Assembly (NCBI RefSeq): GCF_033439725.1
Contig: NW_026944383.1
Coordinates: 7,936,001-8,000,000 of the forward strand
Reading direction: 5' to 3'
From: Neurospora tetraspora
Taxonomy: Eukaryota > Ascomycota > Sordariomycetes > Sordariales > Sordariaceae
Length of the DNA: 64,000 nt
Made by a program: the position numbers and the translations under genes. This document shows positions 45,071 to 57,756 of this stretch, one piece after another. Under the pieces are notes generated by a model that was not told the DNA's origin, did not search any database, and saw only the letters and a program-made list of their open reading frames with translations. Numbering within the stretch: position 1 is the stretch's first letter; each line of letters begins with the position of its first letter.

Positions 45071-45562
45071 GCCGTAGTTACCTAGTAGTGTAGGTACTAG
45101 GCGAGAGTCGCAAACAGAGGAAAGATCACTTATTCTAGGGGGCTGTCAGCAGTAGCAGTAGCAGTAGCAGTGGGAAAGTAAAGGTCGGGTAGGTAAGGAG
45201 AGAAGTAGGTATTCTCGTCCATGTCCATGAATGTGTACAGGAGGAAAGGGGCAGATAGCTAGGTAGCAACCAACCTACGCGAAAGACGGAAGACGGGAGG
45301 AGAAATAAACTAGCTACCTACCTTAGGTACTTACCTCTATTTACCCTTTCTCACCTGGCATCTCCGTCCGGCGTCCGTCCGCTCCGTCCGGCGTCCGCCC
45401 GCAAGCCCACAAGTTTCCGCCCACAAGTTTTCCTTACAGCCGTCCGTCGGGCATATCAGACTTACATAGTACATACGGTAGGTACCTTAGTACCTAGTGA
45501 TGATCAAACTATGTACCCTAGCCTAGAGGTAGTTATGCTCAAAAAAATTTTTTTGCTCTTAT

Positions 45563-45932
45563 CCTACCTACCTACCTACCTACCTACCTACTTACCTACC
45601 GTACCTAGCACGTTTACGTAGCTCCTCTGGGAAAAGAGACCTCTGGAAAACCTCTGGGAGAAAAAAAAAAAAAAAAAAAGAGATGTTAGTATCAACTACC
45701 TACGTTATGTCCATAAATTGAAGTGAGTACATCAGATGTTAAGGGGTGCAAGATGAAGAAGAAGAAGAATTTCACAGTAGAGGTACTGTAAGAGCGTCAG
45801 AGAAAAAAAAGAAAAAAAAAAAAGGAAAAAAAAAAGAAGAAAGAGGAAAATCAAACGTTGGGAGGTAGGTAAAAAAAATAAAATAAAAAAAAGGAAATGG
45901 AACGGAAAAAGGTAGGTAGGTAGGTAGGTATC
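45563..45932 (+). repeat. TACC/TAGG microsatellites and poly-A runs
   Basis: (CCTA)n at about 45563-45590, A-tracts at 45661-45679 and 45803-45836, and (GGTA)n at about 45911-45930, with more TAGG copies at 46015-46027. They flank each other in the 3' neighbourhood of the transcription factor gene. Confidence 0.9.
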
Positions 45933-47177
45933 GATAAGCATCAGGAGAGCAAAGAAAGAAATGGAAACCTGGAACCTGGAACCTGGAATGGGGGACGAGG
46001 TGGATGGAGTAGAGGTAGGTAGGTAGGAAGGGGGGAGGGATTTGTTGACCTGTCGTTACGGTGAAAGAATAGGGGAAGAAGGGGTATGTACCTCTATGGA
46101 AGATGCAAAGATGTGCAATGCAGTCTTAGTTAGGTATGTAAATATCTCATGGAAGAGTGGATTTGCGGACGTAAGTCGTAACAAGTCCAGGAAGCGGAAG
46201 CCAGGAAGCGAAACGGAGCGGGTGTATCCAATATTTGTTCCATCTTGTCTCTTTTGCTCCCGTATTTTGATGTTCGGCTCCTTTACAGATTGCGAGAAAT
46301 CCTTAGACTACTTCTCTGTCTCTTGAACCTCATCCTACATAATATTCCAGTCATTCTCAATTACTCAAACATTAGAGAGGCCTCTAGACTTGGCATCTCT
46401 CCTCTGACCGATGACTCCTCGCATATACACTAGTCTTCCAACTCTTTACACAAGATAACCACTTGGCTTTCGATAAGTAACACAGTCCTCGCATGAATAG
46501 ATTCAGAATCCCGATTCACTTGAACTCACGGGATTAAGCGCTACTGTCGCGTCCATCCAGAAAAGCGGGAGTGATCGCTGACCCTCAACCTCTCAACCGT
46601 CAAAAATACCTTACCTAGCACCTCACCACCTCACCACCTCAACCCCATCAAACTCTTCCACCATCAGCACCAAAAACACAATGACCTTCCACCCCATCAC
46701 CACCACCAAGTCTCCCACCCCCTCCCCTCCTCCATCCTTCATCCTCCACCACCTCGCCCTCGGCACTCGGCAGTCCCCTCTCCGAAATCTCATACCACTA
46801 CCACCCCAGCTCCGTCCGGCACCATATCTTCCACCGTAGGGAACCACGGAGACCGCGACCCGATTTCCCAAAAAAAAAAAGCGCTGCCCTCTGGTCTATG
46901 CTGTTCTTTGTGTACCAACCAGACCGGCAGACACGGTCCCTCAGCAAAACGGGTTTCGGTTGTGTTTGGTGAATACCTCTAGGGGGTTTCACATCGGTTC
47001 TGCGGTCGGTTCTCCAGACAAAAACAAGGGCGGAGAGAATGAATAGGAGGAGGAGGAGGATATTGATCGACTGGAGAAGCCTATCAAGCAGGGGCAGGGG
47101 TGGATGGAGGTGGTTATTTTGGGGGATGTGTCGGTTTATGACTCGGAGGAGGGTTGTGATGCTGGTGTAGAGGTATA

Positions 47178-47180
<3 letters not shown>

Positions 47181-47221
<41 letters not shown>
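47181..47221 (+). repeat. (GAT)n microsatellite, about 13 copies
   Basis: An uninterrupted TGATGA run in noncoding sequence. It produces a spurious polyaspartate frame on the plus strand and a polyisoleucine frame on the minus strand. Confidence 0.95.
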
Positions 47222-47574
47222 GTCATTGTGCTTGTGAGGAGAATATCAAGGTCGAAGAGGGACCAGATGACGACGGCAAGCATGCTTAGGAGGCTTCTTA
47301 CAGCTCTAATGATAAAGAATATAGACGGGAGGTAAGAGTTAGGATGACTGGTGGTTCCCTTGCCCGCCCACTTGGTGAATCTTGAAGTCCGTCACTGACG
47401 TTCTTTATAGCTGCCTCTGAGACCGTCCCACCCTACCGCACAGTCCACCCCGTGCCTTCCTTCACGGAGTGCAAACACCATCGGACGAAATCTGGACCAC
47501 CTGGGCCGCCGCGCTTGCCCTTAATAAGCGGCCGATCCAGGCCGAGTTGGCAGGATCTCCTCGGGACCAGGCAG

Positions 47575-47770
47575 TAGCTCAACTGGTCTCATTGAGGGTC
47601 TCTTCAGTGTGCCGTACCTCCCGGTCCACAAAGAGGTCCCGCGTTCGACTCGGATGCACGTCACGATTTCTTTCGCGCAAGGCTGGGGATTTCGGATGTC
47701 GACACGTGATCCGCTTGTTCCCGAGGATAATAGTAGTGCCCTGCTACTGTGAATTTTGTTTTCTTTTTTG
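47575..47770 (+). other. Candidate RNA polymerase III type 2 unit (A box, B box, T-run)
   Basis: TAGCTCAACTGG at 47575-47586 fits the A-box consensus TRGYNNARNNGG fully. GTTCGACTC at 47643-47651 fits most of the B box, 55 nt later, a normal distance. A small hairpin (AGTAG/CTACT, 47732-47749) stands before T-runs at 47754-47757 and 47764-47769. The sequence does not fold as a tRNA: only three D-stem and two T-stem pairs form and the acceptor arms do not match. It could be a tRNA-derived relic, a SINE or chance. Confidence 0.15.
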
Positions 47771-50700
47771 TCCATTTTTATTTTTGTCGCCTCTGCTACC
47801 ACAACAGTTACTCGGACAGAGATTGACACTCAGCCGTTACGATCAACCTTCAGGCGGACAACTGAGGAGGCGGATTAGTGGAAACGGGTGATGGTTACCA
47901 CAGTGCTGCCTAAACCTGTGTCTGTCTGAAGTTAGTAATGTCAGTTCAAAGGGAAAGGACGGAAAGCCGGAAACGGGACGGGCGTAGCCTTCATTAGCGA
48001 GTACCTTGCTGAGCTACTGTTCATGTCTCGATCAAGGAAAGTGCTTACAACCAAATAACGTGTGTACCACGGACGAGAGTGATGATCATTAACGACCAGC
48101 ATCCACAGAGTGACAATCACTGGCCAAGTTCAACCATCATCGTGGTGCGGCCATTCATTGTTACGTCTGCAGTGTCTGCCAAAGTCCCCACATGAGCAAG
48201 ACACCCCGAGTGTCTCCATCTCTGGGTGCTGCTTCCTTCTCCCCGAATCTCCGAGCAAAGAATGGCGAGGTCTGTAGCTCATTGGCTTCTGGGATAAGCT
48301 CGTGCTTCTGTATGAGGGTGTGATGTTATCCGAGACACTGCCGCTTAGTGATCTGTCTTCCTTGGTGAGCACTAGGCCTCTCCCACGCCCATCAGTCCTG
48401 GAGATGTAGTCACTTCGAGTAGGTTCTGGTACCCCATATCGCAGTCACATATAGCCTGGTCCACGAGGAACGACCGTCCATCCTTCGCAATGTCCTACCG
48501 TTCTGGGGAAGCACATCGCATGGCATGTCCAATCTCCAAGCAGAATGGAGTGGATCACCTGGTCCGTTGGTGGCCATGGCGAGGCGAGAGCGGACCATTG
48601 GGCAGCGGTGCTTCTCTAGTCATCGTTATCCATATGAGCATCATATCGGTACCGATGCTGGGCCTTGGTGACGGCCCCATATCCGGTACGTCATGAATCC
48701 ATGCCCCTCTCGGGTGTTCCATTGCTGAACGGTTGAGGTCGTGACTGCAGATATGATCAGAAGCAACAGCGGGATGGTGATGACGAGAATCCATGAGCTC
48801 ATGCCTCTCGATAACCGCCAGGCATCCCAGCCCCCGCACCTCTGCCAGTGCTTCTGGCCTGCCCGTGTGTCCACTTGGGGGTAACGCTGACAAGGTGGTT
48901 TATGCAAACATTCTTCGATGCCATATGCCTAGGTCTGATCTCTCGAGGTGGTCGTTCACCCATTGAAGCCAGGGTGCCTTATTGCAGAGAGCACTTGCGT
49001 TGGAACCAGAGTAACCTCGCCTCTGAGCAAGATCTTAGGATCGCCTTGACGAAAGTACGGGGTGGGAAAGTCCCATTTCCGGACGGTTACTGAACTTCCC
49101 GTCCATGCCGTCTTGTGGTTGTGATCATGGCATGACAAGGTCTCAACCTTCGGCTCGAAGATTGTGGAGGACAATCTGGCATCTACCCCTGCGGGATGTA
49201 CCAGTACAGGCAGATGACGAGGTCGTTAGTGTTGATGCTTGAAATCGTATCCGAAAGCGGTAGGCTGCAGAATCGGAAGTCAGCCTTCACAGTCCATCTT
49301 GATGAAAATAATGGGAGTGAGTGGTGGAGTTGCACCACACAGTATACAACTCAGGGGAACAAACACTCATCGGTTGCAAGACGACAGAGTAGTAGTAGCA
49401 ACCTGAGGTGGGCTCGCAGGAATAATGCCCTGTCTTGTTCCCATGCCTTTAGTTCGGATGGCTCTTGATGGTCCATACTCTTTTGCCGAGTTAAGATGAC
49501 TTTGGACTCTCAGTCAATGTCGTTGTTTTTGATAAGCTGTTTCATCGACGACCTACGCATGAATGCGCACGGATGTAGAACGTCTGAAAGCCTTCCTCAA
49601 GCATTCTGCCAAGCCTAGCAAAGAAACAAAAAGGGAGACGGGAGTCATGGAATGGCCCAGACTGAAACAAATAAACATGTCCCAAACTCAGAGAGAAGGA
49701 CCATCGAATATTCTTTGAAGATGATCAGGTGCCATTATCACCCGCGCACGTTTTTATGCGCACGGTCTCGGTTCGTCGCATGAGGCGCCCTTCTGTCATG
49801 CTGGACGGTTATGGTGGTGACGTTGGATCCTAGCAAAAAGTGATGGAGGCCTGGTTGAAAACTCAAATTCAAGAAGAGTATAGTCGGTTTGTGGGGGAAG
49901 CAGAATTCGAGGTTGTCAAGGTCTGCCGGAGACACTCGATTGAGCGTTGACGAAAAAAGGATTTTCAAAGATCCAAAAGAGCTCCGAGGCAAGTCCGCCA
50001 GTCCCTTGATCGTCCCTTCTCGGAATCAAACTGTCCCAGTTTGTGATTTCCAGTCGGATTTGAACAAGATCAAACATTCGGGAAGGAACCTCGCGGCAGA
50101 GCTGCATCTCCCGTTTCCCAATTGATAACGTCTGTGCGCACCCTAAATGCTTAGCCTGAAGAGCAACCCCACCCAGCTCACAAAGTGGATCTTCTACCTT
50201 ACCACCTAAACATACAGCCGGGTGCTACTGTTCAACTTGTTCTATTTCCAGTCACTTCACCCTTCATTAATCGGATCGTGGCATCACCGCTGCGGCTCAT
50301 TAAACCTCTTTCTCACGTGGAAACGTCAATCGCCATGCCTTCTTCCAACGTTGCCTTCGCAAGCAAGGCCCTGAATATCTAACCATCACCTATCTCGGGG
50401 TGTCAGTCAGACCCACGAGACGCAATGCTCGTGGCAAGGGAGTGTGTGTGGACGAAGGAGCGCGCCTGCAGACGAATTCCATTCCCCGATTGGACATTCT
50501 TTGCGAAAACTCAGTATAAGTCGTGGCTCGACATATAGCCTCCTCCAGCAAGGATCATCGTCGAGATGGCCAGTTGGTTGTTGAGTTTGGGCCTTCTCAC
50601 TCTCCTCCATCCTACCTATACACTCTCACTCTTGCTGACGAGGCACAGAAGCGGAGACTTGCAGTTGAGACAACACTGCAATGCGGTGGGATTCTGACAA

Positions 50701-53700
50701 CTCGATAACATCTGTGCCTCTCCCGCGGAAACGGTATGCCCTCTCCGACCACGCTGTCCGACTCGTTGCAGACGCGGCTTCCGCCGCACGGGAAGTTGCC
50801 GCGTACGGTACGGATCCGCTCCCCTCTCTGGCGACTCGGTTAACAGGTGTGGCGGAAAACGTCGAGACTGGTTGATTGTCGAAGGACTTGTTGGGGAATC
50901 AGGACCTGCCTCCGCTGTCAACCAGCGTGTGGGTGTGGGCTGGCCAAGGGAAACCGAGCGGGACTTGATTGCCATCAGACCCTACACCACCTTGTGACTG
51001 CCTGTCCGTCCCGATGGAGATGTATGCTCACCGATCGGGCCACAGACGCAAAGTGGTGACCAGCGATCAAGGTCATCTAGAGGCTTTGATGACCTTGGTT
51101 GTTAATTACAACACCACCCGCCGGCACGACAAACCAAGCTATGGACTCGTATCACACACCAAAGTCTGGACCATTTCAGCCTCCAATTTTGGTGTCTACA
51201 ACCGCCGCACACCCGTCTTCGCTTTCGGTGGATTAGAAGGGCAACACATGCACAGGGTTTGTGAAGAGCTCGGAGCGGAAACATCGTGAGCCGAACTTGG
51301 TAACTCTACACCTGATACCACCACAAGGGCAAGGCGGGGCACGGGACAGGAAAGGTAGGTCTTGCCGACCGTTACGTCGATATTTATGCCTACAGCAGGC
51401 AAGTGAAGACGAGGTCGCGGCTAACGCCCGGGCATGATGGCGGCCGCCTGTCTACATATGCACTGATCTCTCCATCAACACTGAGCTTATCACAGCGAAA
51501 TCTGCAAACGACCTTCCACTGCTGGTATCCCATCTCAGCGGTTGAGGACGGCTTGTTATTGCTGATGGACGCCCGGTAACGGCCTGACGAGGATGTAAGT
51601 TGTGCGATTGTAACATTCTGCTGTACGCTTTCTCTGGGTGGTAGGGCAGTCCGGCGAGGTATCCCGTCTGAATCCCGTCTCACGCACACTACCCACTCCT
51701 TGTCCGGTTGCTGGCTCTTCACTGCTACCATAGCACAAAACAGGACAACCTGGAATCCGAAATGGCTGTTTTCTTCTACTCCCCGGTCACAGCTCGTGCA
51801 CGACAGATGAAGCGCCGCTACAAACGTGAGGTGACAGTCGCGATCCCAGGTACCGAATGAAGGAATAGCTACCTCTCTATGCAACCCGTTCAGGTCATAC
51901 CTTACACTGCACCACCACATGCTACTGAGCGTTGCTTTTCTTCATTACACCCGCGGCCAAGATGGTTGATTTCTCGCAAGTGTCCGTGAGCATGTTGCTA
52001 CAACGTCCGTCGCCTGATACTCAACAAGGCTCCTTGCCTTGGGGTCGCCATAATGGGCCATCATCATGATACTCCGGGGGCCTAGTGGCCGTTTTGAGCG
52101 CTAACCGTATTCGTTACGAGCGCAAACGAGCTATAGGCTTGGGAGATATACCACAATAATAGCGCTATATAGATCATTTTTTATTCAGTGACCCGCACAA
52201 GCTACCACGATATAGCAGCTGAATACTCGCATCAGCACATCTCGGCTTCCCGTTCCAGCGGGCTCATAGCTTTGACGTCCCGCCTTCAGCAATCGATACT
52301 ACGATGAGAGCGGGGGTGGTCCTGGATGAGGCTGACAGGCCATTGCATTTCCAAGAACTAACAAGCGCTGATATCTCTCGAACTTGACCTGAAATTGGGA
52401 ACAAACTCAACCTGGAATGTCTGTGGTACCACCTCAAATGGCACTGACATCAACCTTTCCAATTTCCACCCTATTTCACAACTCATCCAGACCGACAACA
52501 AAATACCGACGAAAACATGAACAGAAAGTGAAGTGTCCATGAGCTGTTACCCCCATCAGCTTAGCACCCTCAGTCCCAACTCCCAAGGACTCTGCGGCTG
52601 ATGAGCTAAGATGCCCCTGGACTCCCGTCTGACGGGCATTTGCACAGTACTACCCGACGGCAGTAGCCAGCAGCCCGGCAGCGGACTTGACTGCTTGTCA
52701 ACATTCGATTTCCCGTCGTCTAGGTAGGTACCCAAACCGCTACAACGTCAGACTAGAGGTAGACTTTATGTCTTGCAGAACCTGGCACAACAGCGAGATA
52801 TAAAACGGACAGGCAGCGGTATCCCTTCCTCCCTAGAGAGCTTAAATGCCTGTGTTCAACAGCTGCACAAACGCCAAGCAGGTCTACAGGTTACCAGGTA
52901 GAACCAGGGGTTGCGTGTCGGAGACTTAAATTGCATGGACGGTGCAGGCCCGCGTAGTGGTGCGTGTGGAGCTCTTCTTACAGCTGTTTTGGGGTCGCTC
53001 TTCAGTTCAGCATCGACCCTCTCATTGGGCGGTTTCGAGGGTTTCGTAGCTGTACCTTTGCTGTACACTCGTGAACCTTACGTTACCGCACCACTAAGAG
53101 ACCCCGGACGACCACCATTCTGGAAACAACCTCACTTCAGTCCTCACAGTTCACACGCCTCACCCAAGTCAATCTCAATCTCGAGCACATCAGTCAACAC
53201 ACAGACACACAACACGGCCTCGTGGGGGGGTTCAAGGGTGGGCAAGGGCATTGAAGAGCGAAAGTCTCTCTTGTTTTCTCATACTTCAAAGCAACCTCAC
53301 TCAACCCAGGAATACATGGAGGTCAAGGCACAATCGCTGGCGCAAATAACACATCCCTTCATCCTCTCTTTACTTTCAACTTGAAACCTCCTTGAACAAA
53401 CTCGACAATTTCTGCCTTTCAACTTTCTCGGTCCCGACCCAATCGCCTTCGTCATCATCATATCACTATAAGTCATCTCACTATAAGTTGGCCTGACACT
53501 TTGGTGACTCGTCAGCTTGCCATCCCCTCGGTCCCCCCTCCCGTCACTGCATTCAGGTTCCCGACTCCCGTCAGCCTGGAAGAGAGCCCCAACTCACCCA
53601 GGACCTGGAGAGCCCCAAAAATCCCAAACGTGCCCCACGCTGCTGCCGCTCCTTCGGTGCCACTGACCGAACCCGCCCCTCATCCACCACTCGCGGCTCT

Positions 53701-54091
53701 CCACAAAAACCCATCTCCAACCCAACAGAGAGGTACCGCGACAGCTCCAGTTCAAGGGTTCCTGAACTTCCTGACAAGCTACAACATCTTGTACCTCGAC
53801 CTTTCCCCAAGAGCTGTCGTCAGTTGTTTGGAAGAAAATAACAAAAGCTCTTGTACGCCCACTTCCACTTCGCCCACAGAAATATCAACCGTGGTTCAGC
53901 TTTCTTTGGATTGGATCCAGAAATAAAGAAGAAAAGACCCCTCCGACTTTTAGTTCCTAGAACCGGACTCGAGTCCGCTCCAGCTTCCAGGGCATCAATT
54001 GCGCGCCGGCATACCTACCTACCTACCTACCGACCCAGCAACAAGAATACAGCCAGATTAGAAACAGAGAACAGAAGGGAACAGACAAAAG

Positions 54092-56097
54092 ATGCAACCG
54101 TATTCTTCAAACCTGCCGCACCAGCTGCCGCCCGACCACAGCTATCACCACGATCCTCATCACCACAATCCTCACGCGTCTCCATACCCCCCGCGTCATC
54201 ACCAACTGCAGCAACACCAGTTCCCTTCCATGGCCCCTCCCAACGCGCCACCACCGCCCCATACAAACCCATACCAAGATCCCACCATGTCCGGCTCCGG
54301 GTCTTCGGCTCCTCCTCCTGCCCCCGGCCCCGGTGGTTCCAGTCACGGTGATGGAAGCAGCCACGGCGGCCAATTACAAGCGACCCCGCCATCCCAGCAG
54401 CAGCTACAAGAACGAGCGCCCTTGACGGCCGAGGAAAGGATGCAGCAGGAGCAAAACTTGAAGCCGTACTCGGGGACGGATAGTCAGGGGAGGATGTATT
54501 CGTGAGTTTGACCTACAACCCTTGGTTTCGGCCGTCTTTCCGTTTGCGCTCGTCGGTGTCAGAGACAGAGAGAGAGCCAAGAGACAGAGTCAAGAAAGAC
54601 AACAGGGCTAACCCGGTTTCATCCCATACTATAGGCTTGAAGTTGTGCAACAACCACAACGTGCGCGAATGTGTGGTTTTGGTGATAAGGTATGGGCTTG
54701 CTTATGTCTGGCTGCTGCTGCTGGCTGGCACATCGCACATTGGCACATTCGGTCCTCCAACCAATGTAGCCTGTTACGTTGTGTTTCGCTCTAGAAAACA
54801 AACAGTTCGATCGGTGGCTTACATATGACATGGAATAACAGGATCGAAGACCTATCACACCCCCTCCCTGTGTTAAACTGGTTATCAGAGATGCGAAAAC
54901 TGGGAAAGAGATTGATTGCAAGTCAGTAACCACTCAAAACAATACCCCCCTAACTCTCTAGAGCTGATGATGGCTGACAAGGATGTTACAGTGAAATCGA
55001 ATACTCCATGTTCATCTGCAACGTCAGCCTATACACAGAAGACGCCCTGAAGGAAGTAAACCTCGTCCGACACACGACTTCAACGCCCTCCATCTCTTCC
55101 ACCACCCCAGCTTCGTACGCCTCCCTCGAGCAAACGACGCCCGCCTATTCGCATATTCTGCCGTCGAATCGAGATGTGGGCTATGGGCATCATCAAGGGA
55201 TGCCGTATCAAGGGAACCCGGGCATGAATCCGTATGATATGCAGACGAGTCCTTACCAGGGTATGCTGCCCCTAATTCGTCATGTTATACAGTAAATGCT
55301 GACAATGAAAACAGCCGGCTTCGTAAACGGAAACCCCTACGGCGCCCCCGCCCCCTCGCACTACCAATACAACCAACCACTTCCGCCCCAACCCGGGCCA
55401 TACGGCGCCCCGCGAGGTCCTTACGATCACCCTGGAGCTCAGTATGGAGGCGGTGTTGGTGGCATGCCCGGTGGTGTAGGCGGACCTCTGCAGCAAAGAA
55501 TGTCGGTCAGCAGTGTTGGTGGCCAGGGCGGACAGCAGCCCCAGGGCATGTTCACGAGGAACCTGATCGGAAGCTTGGTATGCAGCGCCTTCCGGCTGAC
55601 GGACACGAACGATAAGATTGGAATTTGGTTCGTGATGCAGGATTTGAGTGTGAGGACTGAGGGTGTTTTTAGGTGTGTAGTACTTTCTTTGCCCCGTTTA
55701 TCCCTTTGCCCCTTTTATTCTCTTCCCTTCCATCCCATTCCCCCTTAACCTTAACGCTTCCATCCCATCCCCTCTTCACTCACTCTCTTCCATCCGGAGC
55801 CCAAGCAAGCTAACAAACCCCCCCAAAAAAAGGCTCCAATTCTCCTTCGTAAACGTCGGTCTCCCCACCCCCCTTCCCTCGGGATCGTCCGGTTCCAGCA
55901 CGGGAATCAACCAGTCCAAGGCTCCGATCCTCGCCTCCGTCTTCAGCGAGCCGTTCCAGGTGTTTAGCGCCAAGAAGTTCCCGGGAGTGTGCGACAGCAC
56001 GGCGCTGAGCAAGTGTTTTGCGACGCAGGGCATCAAGATTCCCATCAGAAAGGAGGGGGCGAATAGTAAGAATAATGAGGATGATGATGATTATTAG
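54092..56097 (+). CDS. velB: Velvet-family regulator VelB, 478 aa
   Basis: VelB (ve-2 in Neurospora) pairs with VeA and the methyltransferase LaeA, or with VosA, in the nucleus to link light, development and secondary metabolism (established knowledge). Exons: 54092-54501, 54635-54689, 54842-54921, 54992-55260, 55315-55672, 55833-56097; six exons join in frame over 479 codons. Residues 1-133 are P/H/Q-rich and disordered. The velvet domain starts with LEVVQQPQRARMCGFGDKDR and RPITPPPCVKL at about residues 138-168. It is interrupted by a P/G/Y/Q-rich insert of about 140 residues, as is typical for VelB, and resumes at GMFTRNLIGSLVCSAFRL (about residue 349), LSVRTEGVFR, and APILASVFSEPFQVFSAKKF, ending KIPIRKEG and an acidic tail. 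All velvet hallmarks are intact. The insert and two-part domain distinguish it from VosA. Confidence 0.95.
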
Positions 56098-57756
56098 GGT
56101 GGTTAGTTAGCCTTGGACATCATAGGGGAGGGGGAATGGATACAGAATAGGAAGGAAAGAGGAAGTTCTGACATGACGACTTACCGAACAATCTCGGGAA
56201 ACTCAGAATGGCTCTCTAGGGTTAAAGATGTCCGGCAGTCATACTTTGGCTACTGACACCTGCAAAGCGACCGACAAACACATCTCCCGGCAAGCGTTTA
56301 ACCCTGCGTCGGAGCCACTCTGAGTTTCCCGATATTATTCGGTAACGGGGTCGTTGGACCTCGAAACATTCGATTCGGTGCGATGATGAGAGAAGACGAC
56401 GAGAATCATATGACTGGATGAATTCGCCGCCATGTACTACCTCATACGTACAGACCACGGGAAGAAGAAGAAGGACTGGATATGACGGAGTGAACGCGGT
56501 ACATGTTGGGCATCATATAAGAGCTGCCGATACTCGAAATGGTCGATTCGATATAGCTTTTTTTGCTATGGCCATATGTGGGAATATCGAAGAATTGGAA
56601 CTAGAAATTGGGGATATGCTTGCCGGTCTACAGTACCTTGCTAGCATGATCTTGCCAGTGTGGATGTTTACTTAGATCAGACACATGATACTATTTGTAC
56701 AAGAAAGAAGAAGAGGAGAGGCGCTGGCGGTTCTTCTGTTTCCCATTGCTGCTGTCTTTGTAGTTAGTTTGTAATCACAATTTCATGAAAATAAAACGGG
56801 GAGAGGGTTTGGGTGTTTCGGGTGTGTCGGTCTTAACGGTCTTAGCGAGTAATGATCACTTTGATACTAGGTCTATACAAACCGAACCGAATCGAAGCGA
56901 CATCCGGGACCGAAAATCAAAAGTCAGCCCGGACGGAGATTCCCACGTTTGAAGAACGAAGACACGGACGGGCACTGTGCCCTATGCCCGCCACCTTACC
57001 TCCGTTCGCTCCGTTCGCTCCGTTCGGAACGGAAGGCCATTTACCTACACACACACCGCTTACACCGCCGGGGAACTCAGGACGCGGTTGGCCGCCCGCC
57101 CGGCCGAAACTGACAAGTCTAACTCAGAATATGGGAACTTGCCGACTTTAGGTCAAAGAGTTCGGAGTTGATCGGCTAGTACTATGCTGGCACGCTGGTT
57201 AGGACAGACACCCGACGACACTGATGAATTTGAACCTTGGCCCCAATGAGATATCAATGGGCACTGCACACAGACATGCAGATGGAAAGAAGATAAAGGA
57301 GGTGGAAAGTTAATAGCAGGTGAAGGGCAGGTGAGGCTTAGAACGAAACATATCAAAAAGGGAGGAAGGAGATGGTGTTTGTGAATCATCTTCTGTTTTG
57401 CGTGTCTATTTACGACGGCAGTTCTATGTAGTGTATACTGATGCCAGCCTGATCATTACTCTCTCTCTTTCCCCCTTTTTGTCTTTCAAGTAAACAACTA
57501 AACAGGTAAACAAAAGCCCAAACGCCAAAACACCAACCGACCCTTTATCCTGGGTTACAATGAATCCAAACACCACCCTCCCTATGATATATTTTGAATG
57601 CTTTCAAACACGCCATGCCATGCCATGCCCCTTTATACAAATGCTTTTCCAGTGCTTCCTTCTCCAACAACGCAAGACAACCCAATCATCAAAGTCCAAC
57701 TCGTTCAAATCGTTCACACACACTCTTCCCATAATACCCCAAACACATCAAACAAC
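56098..57756 (+). other. Intergenic, velB 3' end to cdc6 3' end; holds a MITE-like element
   Basis: Convergent interval between velB and cdc6. Apart from the inverted-repeat element at 56181-56345, it has a short triplicated CGTTCGCTC unit (57003-57030) and nothing that looks coding. CT-rich tracts near 57460-57485. Confidence 0.6.
56181..56345. mobile_element. MITE-like inverted-repeat element, about 165 bp
   Basis: 56181-56226 and the reverse complement of 56297-56345 agree in about 40 of 46 positions: both begin TTACCGAA, share TCGGGAAACTCAG and end AGGGTTAAA; the right arm has a small insertion. The centre (56227-56296) is about 70 bp and not palindromic. If the outer TA is the target duplication, the element proper is 56184-56343 with arms beginning CCGAA, as for Tc1/mariner-derived MITEs. 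No coding capacity. It starts 84 bp after the velB stop, so it may be transcribed in its 3' untranslated region. Confidence 0.6.

Larger units (their letters stand above)
45071..54091 (+). other. 9-kb gene-poor interval between the Zn2Cys6 gene and velB
   Basis: No gene can be supported. 45071-46050 is full of TACC/TAGG, poly-A and GGAACCT simple repeats. 46600-47290 has a C-rich stretch and a GAT run. 47400-52700 is of mixed composition, not obviously AT-rich, with short open frames on both strands that have no recognisable domain. 52900-54090 is C-rich with CTCA/CACA runs and is probably promoter and leader of velB, including an ACCTACCTACC run at about 54013. Decayed transposon remnants are possible but not shown. 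Confidence 0.5.

Noticed and set aside
46798-47283. 161-codon minus-strand frame with a polyisoleucine stretch resembling a membrane helix
   Set aside because: The polyisoleucine is the reverse reading of a GAT microsatellite.
47563-47660. tRNA gene
   Set aside because: Acceptor arms do not pair and the T stem has only two pairs; only the promoter-like boxes remain.
51390-51920. 176-codon minus-strand frame in the gene-poor region
   Set aside because: No domain, no supporting splice structure, composition like its surroundings.
47400-52700. RIP-mutated transposon
   Set aside because: No clear AT bias or excess of TpA by eye and no recognisable transposase or reverse transcriptase remnant; a computed RIP index and BLASTX would decide.
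52911-53384. 157-codon plus-strand frame upstream of velB
   Set aside because: Low-complexity, no recognisable domain, lies in the probable velB promoter.
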